Below are positions 45,101-53,800 of a DNA stretch of 64,000 nucleotides, in pieces; within the stretch, counting starts at the first letter, position 1; every line of letters starts with the position of its first letter. The stretch covers positions 1-64,000 of the forward strand of contig JBFWRI010000002.1 of the NCBI GenBank assembly GCA_050248995.1, in the 5' to 3' direction. Both the position numbers and the translations under genes were made by a program. This DNA is from JBFWRI01 sp050248995. Its GTDB lineage: Bacteria; Pseudomonadota; Alphaproteobacteria; JAIXQD01. The notes under the pieces were generated by a model that searched no databases, was not told the DNA's origin, and saw nothing but the letters and a program-made list of their open reading frames with translations.

Positions 45101-47680
45101 GCCATCATAGCCATAGAACGTCATATAACCAAGGTGATCACCCGACTGTACGATTGAACTGTTGCGATACTTATAATAAGCCAGGCCGCCACCCGATGCG
45201 TCGTTTGATGTGTCAACAACCTGATAACTGGCGAAGTTGTCACTTGTTACCCGAACTGTAGAGTTGGCGCCGGAGCGGTATACGTTCAGGGCCGCGCCAT
45301 TCGCCGCGCCGCCGATGCCCACATCACCGCTGGCGTCGATGCGCAGGCGCTGCGTACCGGCGGTTGCAAAACTCAGCTCGTCTGTACCGCTCAGATACAT
45401 GCCGTTCGTGTCATCTGACGTAAAGCTATAACTGGGCGCAGCGGCCGAACCGTCAACCGCCAGCACGCGCACGCCGGTATCATCACCAATGGTGCCACCG
45501 TCAACATCGTCACCGCTAACGGTCAGCACCGCCGGCGCCCATGCGCTGCCATTATATTTCAGGTACTCACCGCTATTCGGGTCGGTGGTTGAAACCGCTA
45601 TACCCTGAATGGCGTCCACAACCGTGGTCAGCGTAATGTTGCCCGTGCCATCGAACGAAACGCCTGTTGCATCAGCGTCACCGCTGGCGCCGATGGTGCG
45701 GGCTGTCTGCAGGGCGGTCGCCGTGCTGGCGTTACCCGTTAAGGCGCCGACAAAACTGGACGCCGTAACAGCGCCGGTTGTGCCGTCGATCGTCATGCGG
45801 TCCACACCGTTAGTGCGGAAAATAAGGTTGCCTGTGCCCAGCGACGCCATACGCAGGTGGCCGTTACCGCTGGCACCATAGGCCGAGATTTCAACCGGTG
45901 TCGTGGTGCTGATGCCGCCGGTCATGCGGAAGCTGCGATCTGCACCGGCCGTACCGGCGATGCGCGCCTGTTCTTCGTTGTTGATCTTGAAGATGATCAG
46001 ACCGTCTGCATCGTCAACTTCGACGCCACTGTCGCCGTCGCCAATGGTGGAGCCACTTGATACAGCGGCCCAGGTGCCGTCACCCCGCAGGAACAGGTTT
46101 TCTTCGCCCGCCGCTGGAACCGGCACACCGCCTAGCGTCCCGTCATCACCCGACGTTGCCCCGCTAAAGGCCGGGACTTCCGATTGCATGATAGCGGCAG
46201 CCGTGTAGGCACCCGCACCGGTGCGTTTTACGAACCCCGTGCTCGAAAGGCCGGCAAGACCAGCAAGTTCAGCACTATAGGCCTGCACGTCACTGCCAAT
46301 CGCCACACCCAGATTGGTGCGAGCGCCCGCGGCTGTGCCAGCCCCTGTACCGCCTGATGCCACTGGCACCACACCTGTAATATTACTGCCATCCACACTG
46401 CCGGCACTGCCCGACACGTTACCGGTCACGTTACCCGTCAGGTTGCCAACGAAGTTCGTGGCGGTGATCGATCCGTCCGCCGTGATATCTCCGGTTACGC
46501 CCAACGATGCTGCTGTAATGTCGGTAGCAGCAAGATCGCCCACTGTCGCATCGCCGGCCGTCAACGCACCCAGTGTGGTCGCCCCGGTTACGCCAAACGT
46601 ACCGGTGACTGTGGCGTTCGTTGTTACACTTAGCGAGTTAAGTGTTGAAAGGCCGCTTGAGGCTAAGGTTGTGGTCGATGTCGCGCCCAGTGTCGTGGCG
46701 CCAGCTGTCAGTGCCGCCAGCGTTGTTGCGCCATCCACTTCCAACGTGCCCGATAAACCCGCATTCGTTCCTGAAATGTCGGTAACAACGCTAAGCGCCG
46801 CACCGCCGGTGCCACCAATGCTACCTGTGGTAATCGACGTAGCGCTGAAACTGTTGGCGCTGGCAACTGCCACAGCCGTATCGCCTTCAACCAGCAAGTC
46901 ACCGTTAACAACCAGATCACCACGGAAGCGACCGTCACCACCAATGTCCAGGCTTTTACTGGTATCAACACTGGCCGTATCAAGACCGACGGCCACACGC
47001 GCCGACGAAGGATCAATACCGAAACCGAATGTACCACCGCCCTGCGCCTGCCATGTGGCGCTGCGAGCCATCACGTTAGCGACCGACATGAATTCGACCT
47101 TATCGTCGCTGCCGCTGGCCGGCAGGTTATCGGTCGCATCATCGCAATCGGTGGCCAGAATGCCGTCAGCGCCAGCTGAAATGATGGCGATTGAGGGTTG
47201 ATCGCGATCGGCCTGCAAATTTTCCCAGCGGCACATGATGTAATAGCGACCCCACGGGTCAAGCTGGCGCACACCGCCATCGGTCGGGATCGCGCCGACA
47301 GACTCGGCCGCACCCTGCGCAGCCACTTCGGTGATGGCAACGCTGCCGCCGGAATCTTTCGGGATGCGCGCCGCGTCAAGCGTGTTCCAGGCGACAACAG
47401 CCGGCGGATCAAGCGTTAGCGTTCCACTGTTCATCAGTGAGCGTGACGACACGACTTCGCTGGCCATGCGAATCTGGTTACGCACCGAGTTGTCAGCGGT
47501 GATTTCCACATTCGAACGCAGAATTTGTGTGTAGCCGGTGAACAGTACCGTACCCGCGATACCAGCCAATGCGATGATGTACAGAATGGGCGCCAGCGCG
47601 AAACCAAGCATCATCCGCGCGGCCCACGATTTTTGCGGGCGCGCACGCGCACAATTCGAGAGGCGCGATGCTTTTTTCAT
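39128..47680 (-). CDS. Giant fibre-like adhesin with C-terminal S74 self-cleaving chaperone domain
   Basis: The protein has 2850 residues if it starts at the MKKASRL ATG (47678-47680). A hydrophobic N-terminal span (FALAPILYIIALAGIAGTVLF) and a pilin-like DPWGRYYIMC segment near residue 170 suggest an anchored, pilin-related base. Most of the chain is a beta-rich repeat of tail-fibre type, with recurring GDLTVSGTITGTVA and GDSSV.VTDAGTG units. The C-terminus is a Peptidase_S74 domain: SDARLKHDV near residue 2685 holds the cleavage serine, then GVIAQEVEKVLP, a coiled coil and an Ala/Lys tail. S74 domains trimerise fibres and cut themselves off. A cell-surface adhesin is inferred. The gene converges with the penicillin-binding-protein gene. 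Confidence 0.85.
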   Translation of the reverse strand: MKKASRLSNCARARPQKSWAARMMLGFALAPILYIIALAGIAGTVLFTGYTQILRSNVEITADNSVRNQIRMASEVVSSRSLMNSGTLTLDPPAVVAWNTLDAARIPKDSGGSVAITEVAAQGAAESVGAIPTDGGVRQLDPWGRYYIMCRWENLQADRDQPSIAIISAGADGILATDCDDATDNLPASGSDDKVEFMSVANVMARSATWQAQGGGTFGFGIDPSSARVAVGLDTASVDTSKSLDIGGDGRFRGDLVVNGDLLVEGDTAVAVASANSFSATSITTGSIGGTGGAALSVVTDISGTNAGLSGTLEVDGATTLAALTAGATTLGATSTTTLASSGLSTLNSLSVTTNATVTGTFGVTGATTLGALTAGDATVGDLAATDITAASLGVTGDITADGSITATNFVGNLTGNVTGNVSGSAGSVDGSNITGVVPVASGGTGAGTAAGARTNLGVAIGSDVQAYSAELAGLAGLSSTGFVKRTGAGAYTAAAIMQSEVPAFSGATSGDDGTLGGVPVPAAGEENLFLRGDGTWAAVSSGSTIGDGDSGVEVDDADGLIIFKINNEEQARIAGTAGADRSFRMTGGISTTTPVEISAYGASGNGHLRMASLGTGNLIFRTNGVDRMTIDGTTGAVTASSFVGALTGNASTATALQTARTIGASGDADATGVSFDGTGNITLTTVVDAIQGIAVSTTDPNSGEYLKYNGSAWAPAVLTVSGDDVDGGTIGDDTGVRVLAVDGSAAAPSYSFTSDDTNGMYLSGTDELSFATAGTQRLRIDASGDVGIGGAANGAALNVYRSGANSTVRVTSDNFASYQVVDTSNDASGGGLAYYKYRNSSIVQSGDHLGYMTFYGYDGAAGIPGAQIYAAVDGTPGTNDMPGRLMFFTTADGASSVTERMRINSSGRVGIGGSITPLAKLHIYSGASGGTPHGYGSNGITIEDDADIALNFLSPAANMNYIMFGDDADDNVGQIRYDHATNLMAFKTNGTDNRLTIASDGTVTIAGDLTVSGTCTGCGGGGSTTSISEGDSSVVVTDAGTGSVVTTVDGVAVMTALTGGITAAVPLTLAAGEIISNSGSTITLDGAVNLDFNLDDSGSVAIAASSGDIRMNSSFDMRDGKTVQLYDTGNDRYGLLAMSNGAEFRLSTDAGDIALMPAGNVAIGTASASGAKLDIDTASNSSGLRLRGLAETVEIADLFVGANGPLIISTKGGTGTSSYIDLRGEDDASGLILRASDGSTLTTYANFYVTDTTDDVLGIGVNAAAGSLPFNITAAGNVGVGTSTPSAKFDVAGVIRSSSDYADIELLQANGTGFRWALNGAGKLLLQDTTDSFSGVVHNPIMAADSATGYVGIGTDSPAMKLDVNGAALIRANMAFLDNNGANGKAMNIQSWDDVFYLSRWNAAATAFEAHVFTINLTNGEATFTGNVVHPASGYINFDSTVGSTGYGIRDNAGAIEYKDSGGSWTALNSLSGGGGSGNAITEGDSHATVTDAGTGNIVLDADGGADELTVTAGVVTSTAFIHAPNGSAAAPAYTFASDTSNDTGMYRVGENSLGFTAGGTQQMYMSGGVAVMSSAQSYGSQVVLINTNTDATGPYFILDKRPSDNSISVSDGLGTLMFRGVDSGGTIRNSAWIQAVAASQGASYVAAGISIITTNTSGVAVTPLIAANSGYVGINGQSPATPLDIDTMSNSAGIRIRGAAETVEIADLFTAANGSLVISTVSGSGTQSWIEVRPEDDQYGFVIRESDGTGTTPFANFYVTDAADDVLGIGVSAAVGSLPLNVTAAGLVGVGTSTPTTKLHVIRSAGASATAAAQFTDGTQFLSINPNASAGASNTLTAAGDFLLTYSNGSIDTGALTIGPWSASAKGLRIASDGDIGIGISDPGAYKLNVAGNTNITGDLTVSGTITGTVASNSITQGDSSVTVTDAGTGSIAVTADGTAALTVDVDDIDIVGTAELNFGAAVRQMVNLYNASYGIGVQSNTLYNRSGSAFAWYVGGSHNATQYNSGGGSTAMILTATGLGIGTTTAPTTGIITLGQGASRTIAIERASSGAGNSLFITAGGAQSGATDTNGGWLYLNSGTATGTGSSGVIIRGHGGGSTGTTDTTVAEIARFTGGGRLGMGTTGPAYAIDILQSSATTLSNAYIRSRGETGGSGFMAQRNSNDATPGTFNFYKYRGDTTTAAAVSSGDDVGYLRYYAYDGATAIETARITAEVGTTPGTNDMPGQLVFYTTADGAASVTERMRLDYNGDVGLGTTSMSSSRLNVQRGTGATATWGIRTTDGTQWTAINPNSTGASWNPMVVAGDSTLVYSSGTVENGGLTIGQWSASAKGIRIAADGDVGVGISDPGAYKLNVAGNTNITGDLTVSGTITGTVATDTISEGDSSVEVVDAGTGTVTITTDGVAKLAVTGNNVNLQGKEAFRSNDSWLRLNQGGAFTSGVYTPGNLRVDGGVHVYSNYLKFGAAGAQYMYGDNASLFSLQSNDASVVNLGLRTSDGTLRGRVYGNSSNDIGFLDADGNWAYRHRNDTAHYWYINNSIYATLTTSSLAVTGAISATGSLTASSATTISASEVAVNAAGSGNRYAYIDFVGDDTYTDYGLRLLRYNTGANAGSTLTHRGTGTLSIVAQEAAAVTIGTTNTTRVTVASGGDVTFTGKIGLNGSAVNASYAIAATGNLLTGGYFHSSDARLKHDVKNFERDAFLVVKGLQAVHYKWNKDNKDDFGVIAQEVEKVLPEVITRDDKGFMAVQYDKLVLPVIEAVKKLIDMVDGLQTKVAQLFDWKDSVEKRLAALEGDLKALKAENAALKKENGSLQQKLNVKDRQFEDRLKKLEQRLSVQAPAKAQPAAAKNR
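40568..42108. repeat. Long internal repeats in the fibre gene (two 149-bp copies)
   Basis: 40568-40716 and 41960-42108 are about 87 per cent identical by manual alignment, 1392 bp (464 codons) apart. They encode SDPGAYKLNVAGNTNITGD in both. Shorter related units occur elsewhere in the gene, for example near 44630. Such repeats invite recombination and length change. Confidence 0.75.
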
Positions 47681-47945
47681 GACATGCCATTTTAAGGCCA
47701 AACGGGTTAACAGCTCCTTATCTCGTGCATTTATCGTCTTGAAGCGGAACGATTTTGGTGAATGAACGGTAAAAAATGGGCAGCTTTTGAGCTTTCCCGC
47801 CGGTCTATGCACAGAAGTCTAATGAAAGATTAAAAATTCGGGACGCAGAAGAGTTGACATAACGCCCCCGTATCAGCTTTATTGCCCCACCACTGAACCC
47901 CGGGACGCGGCTACTCACGCAGCAGCACATGCCCGGCAAACAGGC

Positions 47946-48022
<77 letters not shown>

Positions 48023-48039
48023 CTATTCCATGAAAAGTT

Positions 48040-49701
48040 TTAGAAGCCTTTGGGTGGCGCTGGCGTAAACAGCCCATAGTCGTTATTCAGAACACGACGG
48101 CGCGGGCTGGCGGCCTGGCTGGCAGCTTCAGGCGTATTCAGTTCGACAGCAGCGCGATGCAGGTCTAGCGGCGCGCCAACCAGCGCCTGAAGATCACCAA
48201 GATTATAAGCAACGTTCTCGGCCGTAGCCGCAAGCTGGCCAGCCGTATCCGCATCGATATTCACGCGCATATCATTACCAACACCATTGGCGCTACCACC
48301 AAGCAATGCCGCATCTTGCGGAACTGCATAGGGCGCTGATGGTTGCAAGCCATCAAGCAGCGACGGGTTAACCGGGATTGCCTGCAGCATTTCATACTGA
48401 AGTTTCTGGGCGCGCGCCTGCAGAGCAGCGGCGTCCTGTAAATGAAGCATGTTGTTCGGCACAGCCCCGAAGTATGCGCCTGCCGCAACATCCGGAATTT
48501 TTATTTTATTGCCGGCGGCGATTTCTTTCATCAGCGCGGTGCCGTATAGCGGCGACTTACCGCTTATTTCTGAATCAAGCACATTCGAGAACTCGGCCGA
48601 GGCTTTTTCCATAGCATCAGCAACAGCTCCCAGTTTAGCATCCTGCGCGATTCCCGGGGGGACACCTTCACCTTCGTAGACATCGTAGATTTCATCAACT
48701 TTCTGAATCAGTTCACGCGCCTTGTTGGCTGATAATGGTTCGCCTGTCACATCATCTTTGATAGCATGCCGAACGCGCTCAAGCTCGTAAGTAGCTATCG
48801 CATCGTTCATCGCAGTGACAAAAGAGGCCTGTTCTTCAGGCGACAATAAGTTTGCAAGCGCAGCCTGAAGTGTGTCATCAAGGTTATTAGTATATGACAC
48901 ATCACCATCGAGGTCAGCGACACCGGCTATTGCATTTAAGTCGCCTACATTTAAGCCGTTTGCGCCATCACCAACGACACCACGTGCATGTAACGGCGAG
49001 ACAGGGACGCTAGGGTCGTTATCAACATCCGGACCTAGGCCGATGCGATTGAAGCCCGGAGAGACATTAGCGGGAAGATCGTCATCAAGGTCAGGCCGGG
49101 GGCCGAGGCCGTCCGGTTGCGGTTTGGTGGAATTCTGTTTTGCACCAGCGCCGGGCTTGCCGCCTTTGTTCTTGTTAAAAAACTTCAGCAGCGGTTTAAG
49201 AACCCAGTGGAACAAGACAATCGCCAGACAGACGAGCGCTGCACCCGATGTAAAGCTGGCAAGCAGGCCGGACACTGACATTGCTGCGCCAGCATTTCCA
49301 CCAATACCGAATAACGTCAGAGCCTGCGGCGGCAACATCCCGATCACCACATTGCTGGTCAGGGCAACAGCCGCACCGCCACCAGCGATCATGGCACCGT
49401 TAGAAACCAGTACGCTTCTAAATTCCAAATCTTTCTTTTGCTTCGCTGCTGCTTCCGATGCGGCCGCATTGTTGGCCAGCGCTGCTTCTGTTGCCGCGCC
49501 GCTTTGTGCCTGAATCTGTGCTTGCTGGGCAAGCAGGTGCATCATCTGTTCATGGCGCGCATCAGCGGCTTCATTTGCTTCGCGCGCCTGCTGCTCCATC
49601 CGCGCCGCGAAATCGACAGGCGTCCCCGCTGCCGGCGCCGCAGCATTACTTGCGGGTGGTGCTTGTGTTCGAGGATCTTGCGTTGTTGTTACCAAAGCCA
49701 A
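48040..49701 (-). CDS. Unknown membrane protein next to dotA
   Basis: I do not recognise this 553-residue protein. The N-terminus is Ala/Gln-rich and probably coiled (MEQQAREANEAADARHEQMMHLLAQQAQIQAQ). Two hydrophobic segments follow (about residues 100-125 and 140-170: GLLASFTSGAALVCLAIVLFHWVLKPLL), and then a Lys-rich turn and an acidic Pro/Asp linker. The last 300 residues are soluble and helical, with no motif I can name. It lies 115 bp downstream of the DotA-type gene on the same strand, so it may be part of the secretion machinery or a substrate. That is inference from position only. Confidence 0.55.
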   Translation of the reverse strand: MALVTTTQDPRTQAPPASNAAAPAAGTPVDFAARMEQQAREANEAADARHEQMMHLLAQQAQIQAQSGAATEAALANNAAASEAAAKQKKDLEFRSVLVSNGAMIAGGGAAVALTSNVVIGMLPPQALTLFGIGGNAGAAMSVSGLLASFTSGAALVCLAIVLFHWVLKPLLKFFNKNKGGKPGAGAKQNSTKPQPDGLGPRPDLDDDLPANVSPGFNRIGLGPDVDNDPSVPVSPLHARGVVGDGANGLNVGDLNAIAGVADLDGDVSYTNNLDDTLQAALANLLSPEEQASFVTAMNDAIATYELERVRHAIKDDVTGEPLSANKARELIQKVDEIYDVYEGEGVPPGIAQDAKLGAVADAMEKASAEFSNVLDSEISGKSPLYGTALMKEIAAGNKIKIPDVAAGAYFGAVPNNMLHLQDAAALQARAQKLQYEMLQAIPVNPSLLDGLQPSAPYAVPQDAALLGGSANGVGNDMRVNIDADTAGQLAATAENVAYNLGDLQALVGAPLDLHRAAVELNTPEAASQAASPRRRVLNNDYGLFTPAPPKGF

Positions 49702-49816
49702 TTATCCCGTTAAAAAATCGCCTAAACCAATGATAATCATACCGTATGTGTAATATCTAGTTATATTTTAGTTTCCCAGAGCTTAATAATCCAGATTTGA
49801 GTGTATTTTCAGGTTG

Positions 49817-52800
49817 TTATGAGCCTCGGCCGCCCACGCCACCCCCATTGCTGCCACCGCCATTATCTTGCCCACCACCACGACCTAATGGCGCGTTAGC
49901 TCCACCACTTCCGCTAGGAGCAGGTTCTGCGGCAGCAGGAGCTGCGGGAGCTGCCGGCGGCGGGGAGTTACTAGGCTTAATCACTGCCTCAACCCTATCC
50001 TGAACACCCCCTGTAAAGGTTGCACCTTTCCTAGCTTCCTGGAACTTACTCTCTGACTCCTCAATGATATGCTGCTGCTCGCCAATCTTGCCTTTGATTT
50101 CAGCCTGCCTGCCAGCATTGGGCTCGGCATAAAGTTCTTTTGTTAAACGCGCGCGTTCCTTAACCGCAGCCGAACGACGCCCCCAGTGCTCACTTGCTTC
50201 AGCACGCGCTTCAGCACGCGCTTCACCAATGCGACCTTGTGCAGTCATGCGCCGCGAAACTGGTGACGCTATTTTGCCACCAAGATGGCCAAGACCACTG
50301 CTTGCTGTTGCGCCGGCACGACCCAGCATGCGGCCAATTGGGCCACCACCGCCTGAGCCACCGCCACCTTTTCCGCCGCCGCCACCACCCTTATCGCCAC
50401 CGCCACTACCACGGCCGCTGATTTTGGGCGTATCGCCATCTTCAACAGCGTCGCCACTACCGCCCCTGCCACCACCACCGCCGCCTTTGAGCAGACCTTT
50501 CGTGGCGGGCGCGACAACACTTTTGTGAACAGCATCTGCTGTGGTGCCGATGGCCTTCATACCGCCCTGCGCCATATCAACAACGGCAGCTTCGTTGATA
50601 TCGCTGTGGGCGTTGTAGAACGAGTAGCCCTGCTGGCCGAACCAACCCATCGACTTGTTGGCGATTTCATCGATGATCTTGAAGCTGGCCTGGCACATGC
50701 TGAAGGCGTTGAACGCATAGATCAGCGCGAAGATGATAGATGTGATAACAAATACCTTGCCATCACCCCACACGGCATCCAGCGCCGAGCGGAACATCCA
50801 GTTCAGCAGGAACATGCCGATGGTCAGCATGATAATCGAACAGATCAGGCCGATAACCAGCAGCACAGGCCGCAGCGCGATACTGAACAACATCGAATAA
50901 CCGGCCTTGGCGTTCCCCATAATACCTTCCGCCTTGGGCGACAGGTGCGCCAGTGCGAACAACGGCATACCTACAATCGCTTCCAGCACGGCCAACAACC
51001 ACGAGAACGTAGACAGCAGGAAACGGATCATTGGTGTCAGCGGTAGAATAAAGGCCAGCATCAGCGCGCCGCTGAACAGCAGCGGCCCCATCATGAACAC
51101 CATGGCCAGGCCGCCAGTGCCGAAAATCATCGACAGGCCGATGAATGACAGCGCGATCCAGTACAGGGCGTGGCCGAACGCAAACAGGTTCGGCAGCGGG
51201 TCGCGCATACTGGGCGCAACTAGGTTCATGAAATAGTCTTTATCGAAGCTGAAGAAATTGCGGATGCTGGCAAGAACGCCAGAAATACCACCGGCAGTCG
51301 CGGTTTCGTTCTCGCCGTCATCAAAGGGCTCAAACCTTCTGTCATCTGTTAAAGAGACAATGTTTGATATCATACTGGGTCTTTCTTCCAGCGCCTCATA
51401 ACCAATTTGCAATGCGTTTGTCACCATTGCCGAGTAGGGTTTACCGGCATGAGCGTAGCCCTGGCTGTCATCAGCGCCGCGTAAGCTGCGCATGAAACGG
51501 CACCTGTTATTAGGCACGCCGTCGACCACACTACCTAAACCTTCGCACTTCAGCTTATCAGTCTCCGTTTTACTTCTGAAAACACTGCCTAGCTTGACGG
51601 TCGGACTGAGGTCATAAAGATCGTGGATCTGCTTTTGCGCCATGGCGATGCGCATATAGCGCGAACCGGCCGCCATCCAGCCTAGCGGGTTATCGCTTTC
51701 CATTTCGGTTCTAAGGTTGGAAAGGATCGCGCGATATGTTGCATCGGCCTGCTCTGTGATCGCTGCTTCATATTCCGCGACCGCTGCATAAATGGCCGCA
51801 ACTGCCTGTATGTCCGTATCGGGCACCGGCTTGCCATGGCAGTTGCGCGAACGCTCGTCCGTCATCGACAGACCAACCTGCCCCACGGGTATGCCTAGCG
51901 GCATGGTTTGCGGCCAGCGCAGGTTTGTGCGCGGATAGGCATTATACATCGCCGTGAGAGGCGTAAAATTTGGAGTCGTTGCATTGGCGTCGCTGTACCG
52001 GCCCGCAAAAAGAACGCCGGCAAAACCACACACAGCATCATCGATTGCCTTAAAATGTATATCAATCAGGGTTACCATATCTGTGCGCGCCTGACGTATA
52101 ACCTCCGCTGTTGTTCGGTCAGGCCCGGTGATTGTCTCGGCTACCGTCTCGCCCGGGCTGGGCCATTTCACCGTGCCGCACAGGTTTTTATCAAGGCCAG
52201 GACCATACTTGATTTGTGTCTCGCCTGAAAACCGCAGCAGGTTGAAGTGACCGCGCACAACTTCTGAATCTGTCCCCGTCAGCAGGTTGCTGTCACCTGT
52301 TCCACTAAGCGTTTTCTGGTTGATATCGATTTGGCACAAGCGGATAAGTGTCAAATCATGGATATGGTCTCCAAGCGTTGTCGATGGGCGGAAGGGAGCC
52401 CTTTCACCTTCGGCCGGGTCTTCGGGCGGTAGGAATGTGTCAGCTGCCGCAATCCACACCCGTGACGCAAGACCCGAACCAAGTTTAGCAACTTCCAGCA
52501 CGGCATACTGTGCTGTATTCAGGCCGGTGCCCAGCGGCACCAGCAGGCCAATAGCTAACACCAGGCGCAGCGGTGCCCACACTTGATCGGCGCCGCCCAG
52601 CGGCTTACCTTCCCATGCAGCTGTTACAACAAGGTGCAACACATGATACAACACCATGAACGACGCGAAGACTAGAATGGCGCGGCTGTAAAAGCCCAGC
52701 ATGGTGCGCAGCAGTTCCTGGAATATGCCGCTCGCCTCGCCCCCTAGAGTATACCCATCGAGAGTAAATCCTTCGATTTGAAGCACAAGACTATCAACGA

Positions 52801-53251
52801 CATCACCGACCTTGTCGCTTTCGGGCGGTGTAAACATGCCGCCGCCTTCGGCCGCGTGTGCGGCGCTGGGACCGGCGATGAATAATAGTATCGCAACAAC
52901 AATCCACAACGCCGTTGCGATTAGCAGGCCCCACGTAGCGATAAAGAAAATATTTTGCGGCAGCTTGTCTTTATCACGCCAATCAAATCGCGCGTACGTT
53001 TCATTAAACAGGTCAGCCAGCGTAAAACGCGCGCCCGGTGCGAAGAAGCGGTGGTTTGTTTCCAGCATGCCGCTGGTAACGAACAGCGTTGCCAGCAGGC
53101 TGACAAACATCTGGAACGACAGGCCAATGGACTGTGTGCTTTTGCCAAGTTCCGGATGAAAGAAGAAGCGCGCCCAACTGGTTTTCTTTCCAGATGGATC
53201 ACCACCCGGTTGTCCCGGGCCACCGAAATTGAAAAAGTTACCAAAATTCAC
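49817..53251 (-). CDS. dotA: DotA/TraY-type type IVB secretion membrane protein
   Basis: The 1144-residue polytopic membrane protein has at least eight hydrophobic segments. The first are SIGLSFQMFVSLLATLFVTSGM near residue 45 and AILVFASFMVLYHVLHLVV near 190. A cluster around residues 690-860 includes SFIGLSMIFGTGGLAMVFMMGPLLFSG and LLVIGLICSIIMLTIGMFLL. The region between, about 450 residues, is periplasmic with paired cysteines. The C-terminal 250 residues are Gly- and Lys-rich (GGGGGKGGGGSGGGG) and basic. This layout matches DotA of Legionella and TraY of IncI plasmids. It would form part of the inner-membrane channel. Other Dot/Icm genes except a DotB-like ATPase are not in the window. 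Confidence 0.8.
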   Translation of the reverse strand: MNFGNFFNFGGPGQPGGDPSGKKTSWARFFFHPELGKSTQSIGLSFQMFVSLLATLFVTSGMLETNHRFFAPGARFTLADLFNETYARFDWRDKDKLPQNIFFIATWGLLIATALWIVVAILLFIAGPSAAHAAEGGGMFTPPESDKVGDVVDSLVLQIEGFTLDGYTLGGEASGIFQELLRTMLGFYSRAILVFASFMVLYHVLHLVVTAAWEGKPLGGADQVWAPLRLVLAIGLLVPLGTGLNTAQYAVLEVAKLGSGLASRVWIAAADTFLPPEDPAEGERAPFRPSTTLGDHIHDLTLIRLCQIDINQKTLSGTGDSNLLTGTDSEVVRGHFNLLRFSGETQIKYGPGLDKNLCGTVKWPSPGETVAETITGPDRTTAEVIRQARTDMVTLIDIHFKAIDDAVCGFAGVLFAGRYSDANATTPNFTPLTAMYNAYPRTNLRWPQTMPLGIPVGQVGLSMTDERSRNCHGKPVPDTDIQAVAAIYAAVAEYEAAITEQADATYRAILSNLRTEMESDNPLGWMAAGSRYMRIAMAQKQIHDLYDLSPTVKLGSVFRSKTETDKLKCEGLGSVVDGVPNNRCRFMRSLRGADDSQGYAHAGKPYSAMVTNALQIGYEALEERPSMISNIVSLTDDRRFEPFDDGENETATAGGISGVLASIRNFFSFDKDYFMNLVAPSMRDPLPNLFAFGHALYWIALSFIGLSMIFGTGGLAMVFMMGPLLFSGALMLAFILPLTPMIRFLLSTFSWLLAVLEAIVGMPLFALAHLSPKAEGIMGNAKAGYSMLFSIALRPVLLVIGLICSIIMLTIGMFLLNWMFRSALDAVWGDGKVFVITSIIFALIYAFNAFSMCQASFKIIDEIANKSMGWFGQQGYSFYNAHSDINEAAVVDMAQGGMKAIGTTADAVHKSVVAPATKGLLKGGGGGGRGGSGDAVEDGDTPKISGRGSGGGDKGGGGGGKGGGGSGGGGPIGRMLGRAGATASSGLGHLGGKIASPVSRRMTAQGRIGEARAEARAEASEHWGRRSAAVKERARLTKELYAEPNAGRQAEIKGKIGEQQHIIEESESKFQEARKGATFTGGVQDRVEAVIKPSNSPPPAAPAAPAAAEPAPSGSGGANAPLGRGGGQDNGGGSNGGGVGGRGS

Positions 53252-53427
53252 GCGCGCTAACTGTCCCCTAACAGTATCGTCCCAACCCCATCATCGGTGG
53301 CCGGGCTAAAGGCGGGGTTAATTTCGCCCCAATATCTAAAATGCCAGCCAACCTTAAACGTTGCGTAAATATAACAACCTTTGATTTTATTGAACTTTTT
53401 GCCTTAAGTGCTGCTAATAGGCTGATT

Positions 53428-53610
53428 TTATTTAAAGAAAGCTGCAGCGGCTGCGGTTTGTGCCTGCTTCTTGTCTATCTCTGCCTCGGTGCGGGCTATT
53501 TCGCCCCTCAGATCAGCCACCCGGGCCTTCAGGTCATCAATGCTGAGAGCGCTTAAATCGGCACCAATCGTGGCAATCAATGGTTTCGGGCGCGGACGAT
53601 CATCTTCCAT
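53428..53610 (-). CDS. DUF1192 family small protein
   Basis: The 60-residue protein matches DUF1192: IGADLSALSIDDLKARVADLRGEIARTEAEIDKKQAQTAAAAAFF. It is a short coiled-coil helix preceded by a basic-proline N-terminus (DDRPRPKPL). The family is widespread in alphaproteobacteria, usually as one small gene of unknown role. The gene lies on the minus strand between the dotA and trcR genes with no operon partner. Length and pattern match the family well. Confidence 0.85.
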   Translation of the reverse strand: MEDDRPRPKPLIATIGADLSALSIDDLKARVADLRGEIARTEAEIDKKQAQTAAAAAFFK

Positions 53611-53800
53611 AACATTCTTATTAGCATAATTGGCTTGAATTGCCAGCGGCCCCGCGCTTATATCGGCCTATCCCAACAAGCAGCGTTTTTGCTTGGTGCG
53701 CTTCCGAAAACCCGGGGGCGCCATGCGGGTGAGATTTACTTAACCGCCGGGACGCTGTTGCGGGAACCGCAGAGCATGCCCGGCAAAAAAGGAGCAAGCC

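Noticed and set aside
40365..47201. Many plus-strand frames (up to 295 codons) opposite the fibre gene
   Set aside because: They result from the repeated, GC-biased coding of the minus-strand protein; composition is Val/Pro/Ala-rich without family features.
50194..51236. Plus-strand frames opposite dotA
   Set aside because: They are antisense to the Gly-rich tail and membrane segments of DotA.
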